Positions 10,105 through 17,795 of a stretch of DNA of 64,000 nucleotides are shown piece after piece (within the stretch, counting starts at the first letter, position 1; each line of letters starts with the position of its first letter). Made by a program: the position numbers and the translations under genes. The notes beneath the pieces are model-generated. The model was given only the letters and a program-made list of their open reading frames with translations. It was not told the origin of the DNA and did no database searches. The DNA comes from a bacterium A37T11 (lineage in GTDB: Bacteria > Bacteroidota > Bacteroidia > Sphingobacteriales > Sphingobacteriaceae), in the NCBI GenBank assembly GCA_900109895.1, contig FOBR01000006.1, forward strand, positions 206,380 through 270,379, read 5' to 3'.

Positions 10105-10713
10105 ATGAAAAAGATAAATACAGCCAAAGAATATCCACTAGATACTCCTGAAATCGCAAAGCAAATACAGAAAGATCTGATGGCCATTTTGGAAGAACAC
10201 AGGCAGTTGGTACAGCACATTGATTTTTTACAAGTAGCAAAGGCCATTCCGTTAATAAGATCGGCCTATCGGATCTTTGTTTATGGAGCAGGCAGAAGCG
10301 GCTTAGCACTTAAAGCTGCAGCTATGCGATATATGCACTTCGGTTTTAAGGTATATGTGGTGGGCGAAACTACTACCCCAGCCATCCGCATAGGCGATTT
10401 GCTTATCGTGGGATCCGGATCCGGGCGTACCAGTACCATTGTTCATGCTGCTGAAGTAGCTGCCAGGGAGTCGGCGCAGGTATTGGCATTCAGCACAACG
10501 GATGACAGCCCCTTGAGCAAGATTGCAAATTACACCATCCTACTGCCGGCGGCCCAAAAAACAGACCATCACAACCAGGTTTCGCATCAGTATGCCGGAA
10601 GCTTATTTGAACAGAGCCTACTGCTGATAAACGATGCAATTATACAAACGCTTTGGCGGTTAGACGGATCCTCGGCTGAGCAGTTATGGAAAAGTCATGC
10701 CAATTTGGAGTAA
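10105..10713 (+). CDS. hxlB: 6-phospho-3-hexuloisomerase (PHI)
   Basis: 202 aa, the usual PHI length (180-200). It is a single SIS (sugar isomerase) domain with the phosphosugar-binding loop YGAGRSG (about residues 61-67), the VVGETTTPAIRIGDLLIVGSGSG segment and an AFSTTDDSPL strand. PHI converts D-arabino-3-hexulose 6-phosphate to fructose 6-phosphate, the second step of the ribulose monophosphate (RuMP) pathway. The identity is supported by the 3-hexulose-6-phosphate synthase gene 56 nt downstream. The order here is isomerase then synthase, the reverse of the hxlA-hxlB order in Bacillus. The pair could fix or detoxify formaldehyde, or run in reverse to make ribulose 5-phosphate. The start follows a -7 element by only 7 nt. 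Confidence 0.93.
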   Translation: MKKINTAKEYPLDTPEIAKQIQKDLMAILEEHRQLVQHIDFLQVAKAIPLIRSAYRIFVYGAGRSGLALKAAAMRYMHFGFKVYVVGETTTPAIRIGDLLIVGSGSGRTSTIVHAAEVAARESAQVLAFSTTDDSPLSKIANYTILLPAAQKTDHHNQVSHQYAGSLFEQSLLLINDAIIQTLWRLDGSSAEQLWKSHANLE

Positions 10714-10769
10714 GTAATAAATAAGAATAATAAATCCTTTTAATACACAAATAGTAAGTAAAATAAGTT

Positions 10770-11402
10770 ATGGCTAAATTACAAGTTGCAATAGATCTGT
10801 TAACAACAGAAGATGCTATTGCTTTAGCAACGAAAGTTGCCCCTTACATTGATATCATAGAACTAGGCACTCCCCTCATAAAAAGTGAAGGCCTTAAAGT
10901 AATCACCGCGATGAAAAAAGCATTTCCTGATAAATTGGTTTTTGCCGATTTCAAAACTGCGGATGCTGGTGAGCTGGAAGCAGACATGGCCTTCAAGGCC
11001 GGCGCAGACTACATCACTATTTTAGGAGCCACCGGCGATGCCACAATTAGTGGAGCCGTTAAGGCCGCCAAGGAATATGGCAGAGGCGTAGTGGTGGATA
11101 CGATCGGCGTGGCCGACAGGGTTAAAAGAGCCCAGGAAGTGATCAAATTGGGTGCTGAATTTGTAGAACTTCATGCCGGTCTGGATGAGCAGGCCCAACC
11201 TGGCTACTCCATTCAGGTGCTGATAGACGAAGCGAAACGCGCCGGCGTGCCGGTATCCATAGCAGGAGGCGTCAACCTGGGCAGCATTGCCGCAGTAAAA
11301 GCTTCGGGTGTGGTGGTTGCGGTGGCAGGTGCGGCCATCTATGGGGCTGAAGACCCGGCTGCTGCCGCCAAAGCCCTGCGTGATGCCCTGGATGCGGCAT
11401 AA
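10770..11402 (+). CDS. hxlA: 3-hexulose-6-phosphate synthase (HPS)
   Basis: 210 aa, the standard size for HPS of the orotidine-monophosphate-decarboxylase superfamily. The N-terminus is LQVAIDLLTTEDAI, followed by IELGTPLIKSEGL and the key metal/active-site segment FADFKTADAGELEADMAFKAGAD (about residues 61-83). VVDTIGV and VSIAGGVNLG complete the TIM barrel. The related 3-keto-L-gulonate-6-phosphate decarboxylases share this fold, but the FKTADAGE and VDTIGV forms and the adjacent PHI gene favour HPS. The reaction joins formaldehyde to ribulose 5-phosphate. A strong hairpin follows the stop codon. The source of formaldehyde is not visible in the window. Confidence 0.93.
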   Translation: MAKLQVAIDLLTTEDAIALATKVAPYIDIIELGTPLIKSEGLKVITAMKKAFPDKLVFADFKTADAGELEADMAFKAGADYITILGATGDATISGAVKAAKEYGRGVVVDTIGVADRVKRAQEVIKLGAEFVELHAGLDEQAQPGYSIQVLIDEAKRAGVPVSIAGGVNLGSIAAVKASGVVVAVAGAAIYGAEDPAAAAKALRDALDAA

Positions 11403-11431
11403 CTAATTATTTCATAAGTTTAGGTGGTAAG

Positions 11432-11468
11432 AAAGGCCGGCGGGGAATGATTTCCCTAGCTGGCCTTT
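11432..11468. terminator. Bidirectional hairpin between hxlA and the PIN remnant
   Basis: AAAGGCCGGC (11432-11441) pairs with GCTGGCCTTT (11459-11468) with one G-U pair, and the loop adds a nested GGGGAA/TTTCCC stem. It lies 29 nt after the hxlA stop and overlaps the last codons of the converging PIN reading frame, so it can end transcription from both sides. The T-run is short. Confidence 0.65.
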
Positions 11469-11843
11469 GTTATGGTACTAGGATTAATACAATTCAACTT
11501 TTCAATACGCTCAAAATCTTTCAGATTCCGGGTATATAAGTCTAGATCATGTACTAACGAGGTTGCGGCAATAATGCTGTCACCCAGCTTTAAATTATAC
11601 TGTTGGCGAACCTCAATGGCTTTATTAAATATTTCTTTCGTAGGCATTATGACCGTCATATAGCTAAATATATCCAGAAAATACATCTTATGAATTGCAT
11701 TTAAACCATGATAACCAAGAACCTCTACCCTTGAAATTTCAGAAACGTTAGAACTTTCATCGAGCAAAAGTTCCCGCAGATATTCGTATTCATCAGAAAA
11801 CGAATAAATAATCATGTTGCTGACTAAAAGGAACGGAATCCGT
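11456..11843 (-). pseudogene. Decayed PIN-domain toxin (VapC-like)
   Basis: The open part (from an internal Met at 11815) is clearly a PIN domain: SEISRVEVLGYH carries the second acidic residue, LGDSIIAATSLVHDLDLYTRN the third and LKDFERI the last. The 5' end is broken in three ways. The expected start codon, which would overlap the antitoxin stop as TAATG, reads ACG (11841-11843). One extra base follows the second or third codon. The first catalytic Asp of the family LLDSN motif is Val (LLVSN, 11818-11832). The total of 388 nt is one more than a 128-codon gene plus stop would need. It is therefore most likely an inactive toxin remnant. The alternative, a short active protein starting at 11815, would lack the first metal ligand. 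Confidence 0.7.
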
Positions 11844-12072
11844 TAAGAAAATGGAAGTTCCCTGTCAGCACGCTGTTCCCTTTCCCACGCAGCAGCATCC
11901 CCAAACGGGGAGGGGACGCTTGACTTGAAGTTTAAAATGCGGTTTTTTATTTCCCGATCACTTTTCCCCAAGTGTCTGTATCTTTCTTTTCAATAATAAC
12001 ATGGAGTTTCTTAGCCAGGGCTACAATTTTAGCCAAGCTTTGCTCGTTGTTTGTTTTCAAGATTAGTTCCAT
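11843..12072 (-). pseudogene. Frameshifted antitoxin partner of the PIN remnant
   Basis: From ATG 12070-12072 the frame reads MELILKTNNEQSLAKIVALA and continues to a stop at 11947 after 41 residues. A second frame, 1 nt displaced, continues seamlessly with KNRILNFKSSVPSPFGD and AAAWEREQRADRELPFS and stops at 11843-11845. The two parts together look like one antitoxin of about 76 aa of the type paired with Bacteroidetes PIN toxins. The 230-nt span is exactly one base short of 77 codons, so a single-base deletion is the simplest explanation, probably in the GGGGAAAA run near 11966-11973. The stop overlaps the place where the toxin start should be. Family naming is by eye. Confidence 0.6.
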
Positions 12073-12143
12073 ATCACTTCTATTATTAAATACAAAAAAT
12101 TAATCAAAGTGTTTCACAAAAACAATGCCTTGACGTCGATGCT

Positions 12144-12345
12144 TTATTTTTTAGCTTTTAGCTTTTCTATTTCCTGATCCTTCTTTTTCAGCCAATAAGG
12201 GAGTATTTAAAATCGCTTTTTCGGTGCATCTTGGCATAAAACTTAATCGCAAACACACCCCCTTCGTGGTAATCTGCCGTTAGAATATAATGAAGGGTGG
12301 TAATGAGCGAATTAAACTGACGGACGGGGCCTCCTTGATCGGTAT
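12144..12345 (-). pseudogene. Remnant of a small protein of unknown function
   Basis: Reading leftwards, an open stretch follows an in-frame stop near 12345-12347: LDTDQGGPVRQFNSLITTLH, then YILTADYHEGGVFAIKFYAK, then MHRKSDFKYSLIG and a stop at 12188-12190. In another frame the coding character continues as WLKKKDQEIEKLKAKK to a stop at 12144. No start codon is present at the left of the frame. The amino-acid composition looks protein-like but I do not recognise the family. It is most likely the 3' end of a decayed gene whose 5' part has been replaced by the repeat array next to it. Confidence 0.35.
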
Positions 12346-12370
12346 CCAGTTAAGCCTTTCACCCTTGGAT

Positions 12371-12700
12371 AGTTTCTTTTTATTGGATAGAACCAATTTC
12401 CCTGAACGTTTCAGAGACTTCCTAAACACTTTCGGAGACTTCTTTTTGTTTCCAGGAAAACGGAAAAAACTTTCAGGAAGTCGGAAAAATCATTGAACCG
12501 ATTTCCTGAAAGGTTTAGCAGACTTCCTTAATCATTCCGCAAAACGGAAAAACTGACCAGGAAGTCTCCAAAACTTTCAAACCGTTTTCCCGGATGTTTA
12601 TGGAAACATCCTTGCCTTTTCAGGAAAACGGATATTCATTCCAGGAAGTCTCCTAAACGGTACAACCTTTTTCCATAAACTTCCAGGAGACTTCCTGCAC
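12371..12700. repeat. 84-bp higher-order tandem repeat built from 20-22-bp units
   Basis: The region is a degenerate array with a period of about 21 bp. Four unit types follow each other: A (AAAACGGA...CAGG), B (AAGTC...AACC), C (...TTTCC...) and D (AGACTTCC...). The A units start at 12457, 12541 and 12625, exactly 84 bp apart. D units start at 12520, 12604 and 12688, also 84 bp apart; an earlier D unit at 12415 is followed by one extra 21-bp unit. A and C cores (AAAACGG / CCGTTTT) and B and D cores (GGAAGTC / GACTTCC) are reverse complements, so each 84-bp block can fold into nested hairpins. Stops occur in the frames I followed, so it is not a current protein repeat. Function unknown. Confidence 0.8.
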
Positions 12701-12790
12701 ATCAATATTGAGTGCTAAGCTAAATTAACAGCAAAGCCAACAGCCAAAAAAAAATTATTTTTTCCTACAAATAATTAATGACTTACCACC

Positions 12791-14167
12791 TTACTTTTTA
12801 GAAATTTTATAAATACGACCTTCTTCGGTATCGGTGATCACATACAGTGCACCATCCAGCCCCATAGCTACATCGCGCATCCGCGCGCCTCTGCCTTTTA
12901 AAAAGTTTTCCTCACCTATCACTTTGCCATCCTTCAGGATGAGACGGGTGAGCTTCTGACTTGCCAGGCCACAAACAAACAAATTGTTTTTCCACTCCTT
13001 AATCTCATTTGAACGGTAAAAACATATTCCCCCTGGTGCAATAACCGGATCCCAATAGTACCGGGGCTGTTCCAGACCTTCTTTTTGGGAAATGAGGTTT
13101 GACACATTGTCGTGCGCTTTGTTGTAGGTATATTTGACAGGAAACGATCCAGAAATTTCTTCAATGCCCCGGTTTTGGGCCACCTTGTTGTTACTACCAT
13201 ACTCCAGCCCATAGCTAATGAGCGGCCAACCATAGTTAATACCGGGCTTGATGATGTTCAGCTCATCTCCCCCCCTGGGTCCATGTTCTGTTTCATAAAG
13301 TTCGCCAGTGACAGGGTGGTAAGCCAACCCAAGTGGGCTACGGATGCCCGCTACCCAGATCTCTGGCAAATACCCCGTTTTACCAATATAGGGGTTTCCT
13401 GGAGCTGGCTTGCCGTTTTTGTCGATCCTTAGGATTTTCCCCAGTGACGAGTCCATGTTTTGTGCCAAATAGTGGCTATCCGTACGATTCCGATCGCCTA
13501 CCGTTACAAAAAGATACCCTTGCGGATCAAATACCAACCGGCCTCCATATACATTTGTGCCTTCTTTTGGATCGGTTGATTCATAAATTTCTACCACATT
13601 TTCCAGACTGCGGCTGCTGATGTTTAATTTAGCTTTTGACACAGCGAGCCTATTGCCGTCGATCGTTCCCTTGGAATAACTGAAATAAATGATTTTATTG
13701 TTCAAAAACCCCGGATCGAGTGCGATGTCAAAAAGGCCCGCGTTACTACCTGAAATTGCATTATAAAATACGGACGGAACGCCCGCAATTGGATCGCTCA
13801 GCGTACTGTCCAGCCCAAAAAAGCGCATTTCTCCCTGACGAGTACTGATGATAAACAGATCTTTATCTACCTGCTTAATTGCCCAAGGATGCACTAGTTT
13901 GGCGCTTCTAAAAATTTCTTTTTCTACAATCGGTGTCTGGGTAATAGCACCTGGCGCCCGAGTCTGTCCCTCAAAGGCGGGTTTATATCCCGCACCATTA
14001 CCATTTCTGCCAGAGTCTACCGGCGTGGTTGGATAATTATTGGTGGAATTATCCACCTCTTGAAAATTTCCCTTTCTGCAACCCAAAAAACACAATGTTG
14101 TAACCATGATCAAGCTAAGTGAGCTCAGCCCGCCATGCCATTTTTTGAACTTTTCTTTTCGCTCCAT
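12791..14167 (-). CDS. PQQ-dependent sugar dehydrogenase-like lipoprotein (GSDH family)
   Basis: 458 aa. A lipobox (CFLGC, Cys about residue 30) is followed by a low-complexity linker, then a six-bladed beta-propeller of the glucose/sorbosone dehydrogenase family. Landmarks are VHPWAIKQVDKDLFIISTRQ, GLFDIALDPGF, YGGRLVFDPQGYLFVTVGDR, GIRSPLGLAYHP, TEHGPRGGDELNIIKPGINYGWPLISYG and a final DGALYVITDTEEGRIYKI. These enzymes oxidise aldose sugars in the periplasm using pyrroloquinoline quinone; Ca and PQQ ligands are expected around HGPRGGDE. No PQQ synthesis genes are in the window, so the cofactor may be scavenged. It stands alone, 170 nt upstream (in its own direction) of no obvious partner. 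Confidence 0.88.
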   Translation of the reverse strand: MERKEKFKKWHGGLSSLSLIMVTTLCFLGCRKGNFQEVDNSTNNYPTTPVDSGRNGNGAGYKPAFEGQTRAPGAITQTPIVEKEIFRSAKLVHPWAIKQVDKDLFIISTRQGEMRFFGLDSTLSDPIAGVPSVFYNAISGSNAGLFDIALDPGFLNNKIIYFSYSKGTIDGNRLAVSKAKLNISSRSLENVVEIYESTDPKEGTNVYGGRLVFDPQGYLFVTVGDRNRTDSHYLAQNMDSSLGKILRIDKNGKPAPGNPYIGKTGYLPEIWVAGIRSPLGLAYHPVTGELYETEHGPRGGDELNIIKPGINYGWPLISYGLEYGSNNKVAQNRGIEEISGSFPVKYTYNKAHDNVSNLISQKEGLEQPRYYWDPVIAPGGICFYRSNEIKEWKNNLFVCGLASQKLTRLILKDGKVIGEENFLKGRGARMRDVAMGLDGALYVITDTEEGRIYKISKK

Positions 14168-14337
14168 ATTTTTTAAATGTTAATATATGTTAATTGGAAG
14201 CGAAACTATTAGATAAAAAATAAAATAAATAGTTAATTTTTTTATACTGTAAAGATATTTCTACAAGAAGTAAGAAAACGATAGATCGGACGAAAGTTGG
14301 TGTCTTATGCTATGTAACGATAAACGGATCCATGATA

Positions 14338-15639
14338 CTATCGTAATGCCTTGCTATATACTGCTAATGCTCTTTTACGGGCTGTGACATGGTCTACAAT
14401 AGGCGGTAAATTAAAAACATCCTGAAAATCGGGATTCCAGCGTTTGACATATTCCAGGTTTTTATCAAACTTTTTTTGTTGAAGGTCTGGATTGAATATT
14501 CGGAAATAGGGGGCTGCATCACAGCCGCATCCTGCCGCCCATTGCCAGTTCCCATTATTGGATGCCAGTTCATAGTCAAGCAGCCGGGCAGCAAAATAAG
14601 CTTCGCCCCAACGCCAGTCTATAAGCAAATGCTTGCAAAGGAAACTGGCAGTAACCAAACGCACCCGATTGTGCATAAATCCTGTTTCATTGAGTTGATG
14701 CATGCCTGCATCGACCAGGGGGTAACCTGTTTTTCCTTCACACCAGGCCTTAAACTCTTTTTCGTCATTGCGCCAGGCGATGACCTCATAGCTGGGTTTA
14801 AAGCAATGATTCACCACATGCGGGAAATGGTAAAGGATCTGCATAAAAAACTCCCGCCATATCAGTTCATTAAGCCAGGCATCACTACGGTTTAAAGCGG
14901 CCTGCACACATTCTCTGATAGATATGGTACCAAAACGCAGGGCGATCCCCAAATGAGTAGTACTATCCAGCGCTGGAAAATTGTGCTTCTGGTGGTAATG
15001 TTGTATGAAGTTAATTGGTAATTGGGGTGGTGAAAACTGGACATCTGTTTTCTTAAAACCCAACGTGTGCAGGGAAATCAGGTCATCCGCCTGAAAAGTA
15101 AACCAGGAGTTTTGTGCTGGAGCATGCGGGCATTTGGAATAGTCAGCCGTCCTAGACAACTTTTCCCTCCATTTAGTTGCGTAGGGGGTGAACACCGTAT
15201 ACGGCGTACCATCTGGCTTCATGATTTCATCCTGCTCGAACATCACCTGGTCTTTTACCGAAACGAAACCAATCTGTTTGGCTGCCAGTAGCTGTCTGAT
15301 CTGACTATCCCGTTGCAGTGCTTTAGGTTCATAGTCATTTGTACAGTAAACGGTATGAATGGAAAACTCCGCCGTGAGCTGTTCAAATGCATCCACAGGA
15401 TGACTATGATACACCCTAATTCCGGAGTGAAACATTTTCAGTTGTGCGTGAATAAACTGCAAAGCCTGGTAGATGTAGTCTACCCTCCTGTCATATTGGT
15501 CATCTAGCCGCTCTAAAATTGATAGATCAAATATAAAAATAGGAAGCACTTTGCGTCCTGATGCCATGGCAGCCCGGAGCCCTTGGTGATCTTCTAACCG
15601 GAGATCTCTTCTGAACCAAAAAATGTTTATTTTTTCCAT
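14338..15639 (-). CDS. phrB: Deoxyribodipyrimidine photolyase (class I CPD type)
   Basis: 433 aa. The N-terminal alpha/beta domain begins INIFWFRRDLRLEDHQGLRA. The C-terminal FAD-binding domain contains WLNELIWREFFMQILYHFPHV, FKAWCEGKTGYPLVDAGM, LNETGFMHNRVRLVTASFL, LLIDWRWGEAYFAARLLDYE and SNNGNWQWAAGCGCDAAPYF followed by RIFNP. The enzyme uses blue light and reduced FAD to split cyclobutane pyrimidine dimers in DNA. The (A)GCGCDAAPYF form differs slightly from the more usual AGTGxDAxPYF. It is divergent from the ECF sigma gene and has no functional link to it. Cryptochrome function cannot be excluded by eye. Confidence 0.93.
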   Translation of the reverse strand: MEKINIFWFRRDLRLEDHQGLRAAMASGRKVLPIFIFDLSILERLDDQYDRRVDYIYQALQFIHAQLKMFHSGIRVYHSHPVDAFEQLTAEFSIHTVYCTNDYEPKALQRDSQIRQLLAAKQIGFVSVKDQVMFEQDEIMKPDGTPYTVFTPYATKWREKLSRTADYSKCPHAPAQNSWFTFQADDLISLHTLGFKKTDVQFSPPQLPINFIQHYHQKHNFPALDSTTHLGIALRFGTISIRECVQAALNRSDAWLNELIWREFFMQILYHFPHVVNHCFKPSYEVIAWRNDEKEFKAWCEGKTGYPLVDAGMHQLNETGFMHNRVRLVTASFLCKHLLIDWRWGEAYFAARLLDYELASNNGNWQWAAGCGCDAAPYFRIFNPDLQQKKFDKNLEYVKRWNPDFQDVFNLPPIVDHVTARKRALAVYSKALR

Positions 15640-15831
15640 CTAACTATAAGGTGCAAAAGGATAACCCCTGGATTAGATTATTGTTTAATTAAAGAAATAA
15701 ATAAAAGGCTATTTTTACTTCTGTTTAAATGCTTCCAATTTATCCCTATTTAAAAAATCTATTAATATTTATTAAATTTATTTGCAAATAATTCATAATT
15801 ATGCGTAATTTTCCGCCAGATTTAAAACAAC

Positions 15832-16404
15832 ATGGTAAATTACGTCAATCTTACCGACCAAGACTTGTTTATACTTCTTAAAAACGGCGATTCACTGGCC
15901 TATACGGAGATATTTGAACGTTACCAAGGCGTTTTGTACAGTCATGCCTTCCGCTTGTTGGGCGATCATGTTGAAGTGCAAGACGTTATTCAGGATGTTT
16001 TCCTTCATTTATGGCAAAAACGGGAGACATTGGACGTAAAAACCAATCTTTCATCTTATTTATACAGTGCCGTAAGGAACGGCGTTTTTAATGTCATGAG
16101 CCATCAAAAGGTGGTGGGACGCTATACAGAGTCGCTGAACCATTTTTGGGAAGAAGGTGAATACAGCACAGACAAGAAGATCCGGGAGCAGGAACTCAAC
16201 CAGGTGATCAACCAGGAAATTGTTGCACTTCCGGAGAAAATGCGCCAAGTATTCCTACTTAGCCGCAATGGCAACGTCAGTTATAAACAAATTGGAGAGC
16301 AACTTAACATCTCAGAAAAGACTGTACGCAATCAAGTATACAATGCCGTTCATATTTTAAAGGTCAAAATCAGCTCTTTTTTGACGATTTTCCCATTTTT
16401 ATAA
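15832..16404 (+). CDS. ECF sigma factor (first PUL-type switch)
   Basis: 190 aa. Region 2 is seen as YTEIFERYQGVLYSHAFRLL and VQDVIQDVFLHLWQKRETL (about residues 25-68); region 4 contains LPEKMRQVFLLSRNGNVSYK, then QIGEQLNISEKTVRNQVYNA (about 135-175). It belongs to the Bacteroidetes ECF factors that work with a FecR-like anti-sigma factor and an STN-containing SusC. The fecR gene begins 60 nt downstream. The expected target is the susC promoter in the following spacer. The upstream 190 bp shared with phrB is very AT-rich; no clear -7 element was identified. Confidence 0.93.
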   Translation: MVNYVNLTDQDLFILLKNGDSLAYTEIFERYQGVLYSHAFRLLGDHVEVQDVIQDVFLHLWQKRETLDVKTNLSSYLYSAVRNGVFNVMSHQKVVGRYTESLNHFWEEGEYSTDKKIREQELNQVINQEIVALPEKMRQVFLLSRNGNVSYKQIGEQLNISEKTVRNQVYNAVHILKVKISSFLTIFPFL

Positions 16405-16464
16405 ATATTTCACTTTTATCTGGGACATTTGCCTCCCTTTCCTGTCATACCTATACTAAAAGGC

Positions 16465-17616
16465 ATGAAAAAACAGGAGATTATCGAATTATTTAAGAAA
16501 TATCGAGCCGGAACACTGTCTGACGAGGAGCAAGCCAAGCTTGAAAGCTGGTATATGCAATATGCTGCGACCAGTAAACAGCAAGCCGACCCGGCAGAAA
16601 TGAGCGAACGCCTCCGGAAGATAGCCGGCAATCTTCCGCTGACGCTTCAGACGGGAAAATCCCGCCGTCTACTTCCCTACTTGTCTACAGCTGCAGCCCT
16701 GCTAATTGCCGGCGCAGGCATTTATTTTTATAAGCATGGGTTATTTGGCAATAAAAAAGAAGCCGTAAGCCAAACTATAGACATCGGCCCGGGCAGCTAC
16801 CGCGCCACCCTTACGCTGGCTGATGGACGGAAAATAGATCTCGACAGTGCCAAAGCCGGCATTCAAGTCAACGAAAAAGATATGCATTACAATGATGGAA
16901 CAAACATCCATGCCTCCATCCCGAAGGCATCATCCATCACTTATAATTCCTTAACCACCCCCAAAGGGGGCCAATACCAGATTATATTATCAGACGGCAC
17001 GAAAGTCTGGCTAAATGCCGCATCCACGTTAACATACCCCAGCAAATTCAGCGGCACTGCCCGTGAGGTCTTTTTAAATGGGGAAGCCTTTTTCGAAATT
17101 AACTCCGCCGCTGGTTCGAGCGTATCGCTCGGACCTTTTAAAGTAATAAGCAAAAATCAGTCGGTCACCGTCTTGGGAACAACCTTTAACCTCAGCGCCT
17201 ACACAGATGAGCCGTTTGTAAAAACGACGCTGGTCGCCGGTTCCGTACAAGTAGCCAGTCAGCAAGGTAGCGACCAATCAACGATGTTAACTCCCGGGCA
17301 ACAAGCTATCAATTCCGAAGGGAAAGTACAGGTCAAGACTGTCAATCTTAACAGTGAGATCGCTTGGCGAAAAGGGCTCTTCCGTTTTAACAAAGAACCG
17401 CTGGAAAGCGTGATGAGACAGGTATCCCGCTGGTACAATGTGGAGGTACAATTTGAAAACGAATCTCTCAAAACAGAGACCATTGAAGGCATCGTCAACC
17501 GGTTCTCCAATCTTAACACCTTATTAAACCTGTTTGAGATAGCGGGTGATGTGCAGTTTACGCTACAAAACCACACGCTTACCGTTCGTAAAAAACAATC
17601 CGGAGAAAATAACTAA
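16465..17616 (+). CDS. FecR-family anti-sigma factor
   Basis: 383 aa from the ATG at 16465. An upstream in-frame ATG at 16429 would add 12 residues, but MKKQEIIELFKKYRAGTLSD is the standard start for this family. Residues 1-70 are the cytoplasmic anti-sigma region, followed by one transmembrane helix (LLPYLSTAAALLIAGAGIYF) and a periplasmic FecR domain with TPKGGQYQIILSDGTKVWLN, ASTLTYPSKF, VFLNGEAFFEI and VLGTTFNLSAY. The C-terminal part (FNKEPLESVMRQVSRWYNVE) is the DUF4974-like region that contacts the SusC STN domain. It transmits substrate binding by the transporter to the ECF factor. Confidence 0.93.
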   Translation: MKKQEIIELFKKYRAGTLSDEEQAKLESWYMQYAATSKQQADPAEMSERLRKIAGNLPLTLQTGKSRRLLPYLSTAAALLIAGAGIYFYKHGLFGNKKEAVSQTIDIGPGSYRATLTLADGRKIDLDSAKAGIQVNEKDMHYNDGTNIHASIPKASSITYNSLTTPKGGQYQIILSDGTKVWLNAASTLTYPSKFSGTAREVFLNGEAFFEINSAAGSSVSLGPFKVISKNQSVTVLGTTFNLSAYTDEPFVKTTLVAGSVQVASQQGSDQSTMLTPGQQAINSEGKVQVKTVNLNSEIAWRKGLFRFNKEPLESVMRQVSRWYNVEVQFENESLKTETIEGIVNRFSNLNTLLNLFEIAGDVQFTLQNHTLTVRKKQSGENN

Positions 17617-17694
17617 ATCAAATCATGAATTAAAATAGCCGAAAGCATGAAAACATAACCCCACCGATCTCATCAATGCTGGCTGGAAGAAAAA

Positions 17695-17723
17695 TTCAGG
17701 AGCGCTTCGGACACGCCCCTGAA
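17695..17723 (-). terminator. Antisense-oriented hairpin in the fecR-susC spacer
   Basis: TTCAGGAGCG (17695-17704) and CGCCCCTGAA (17714-17723) form a 10-bp stem with one mismatch and a 9-nt loop. On the minus strand the stem is followed at once by TTTTTCTTCC, giving an intrinsic terminator. On the plus strand no T-run follows. It would therefore end a transcript running antisense to the susC leader. Confidence 0.55.
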
Positions 17724-17787
17724 AAATATCCGGCAAAGCAGAAATAATAGTTTGGAACATCATTTCTTGAATCTTATACCAAGTAAA

Positions 17788-17795
17788 CAAATGTA
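17788..17795 (-). promoter_or_regulatory. Candidate antisense -7 element at the susC start codon
   Basis: On the minus strand this reads TACATTTG (TAnnTTTG). It overlaps the susC ATG (17791-17793) and would produce an RNA of about 90 nt ending at the hairpin at 17695. A-rich leader plus ATG can create this string by chance, so the call rests on its recurrence at all three fecR-susC spacers. Confidence 0.35.

Noticed and set aside
12290..12496. A 68-codon plus-strand frame running into the repeat array
   Set aside because: Its second half is simply the 84-bp repeat translated, and neighbouring repeat copies contain stops in the same frame; no start context or family resemblance.
12371..12700. 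CRISPR array
   Set aside because: Units are degenerate and of about 21 bp with no constant repeat/unique spacer alternation, and no cas genes are in the window.
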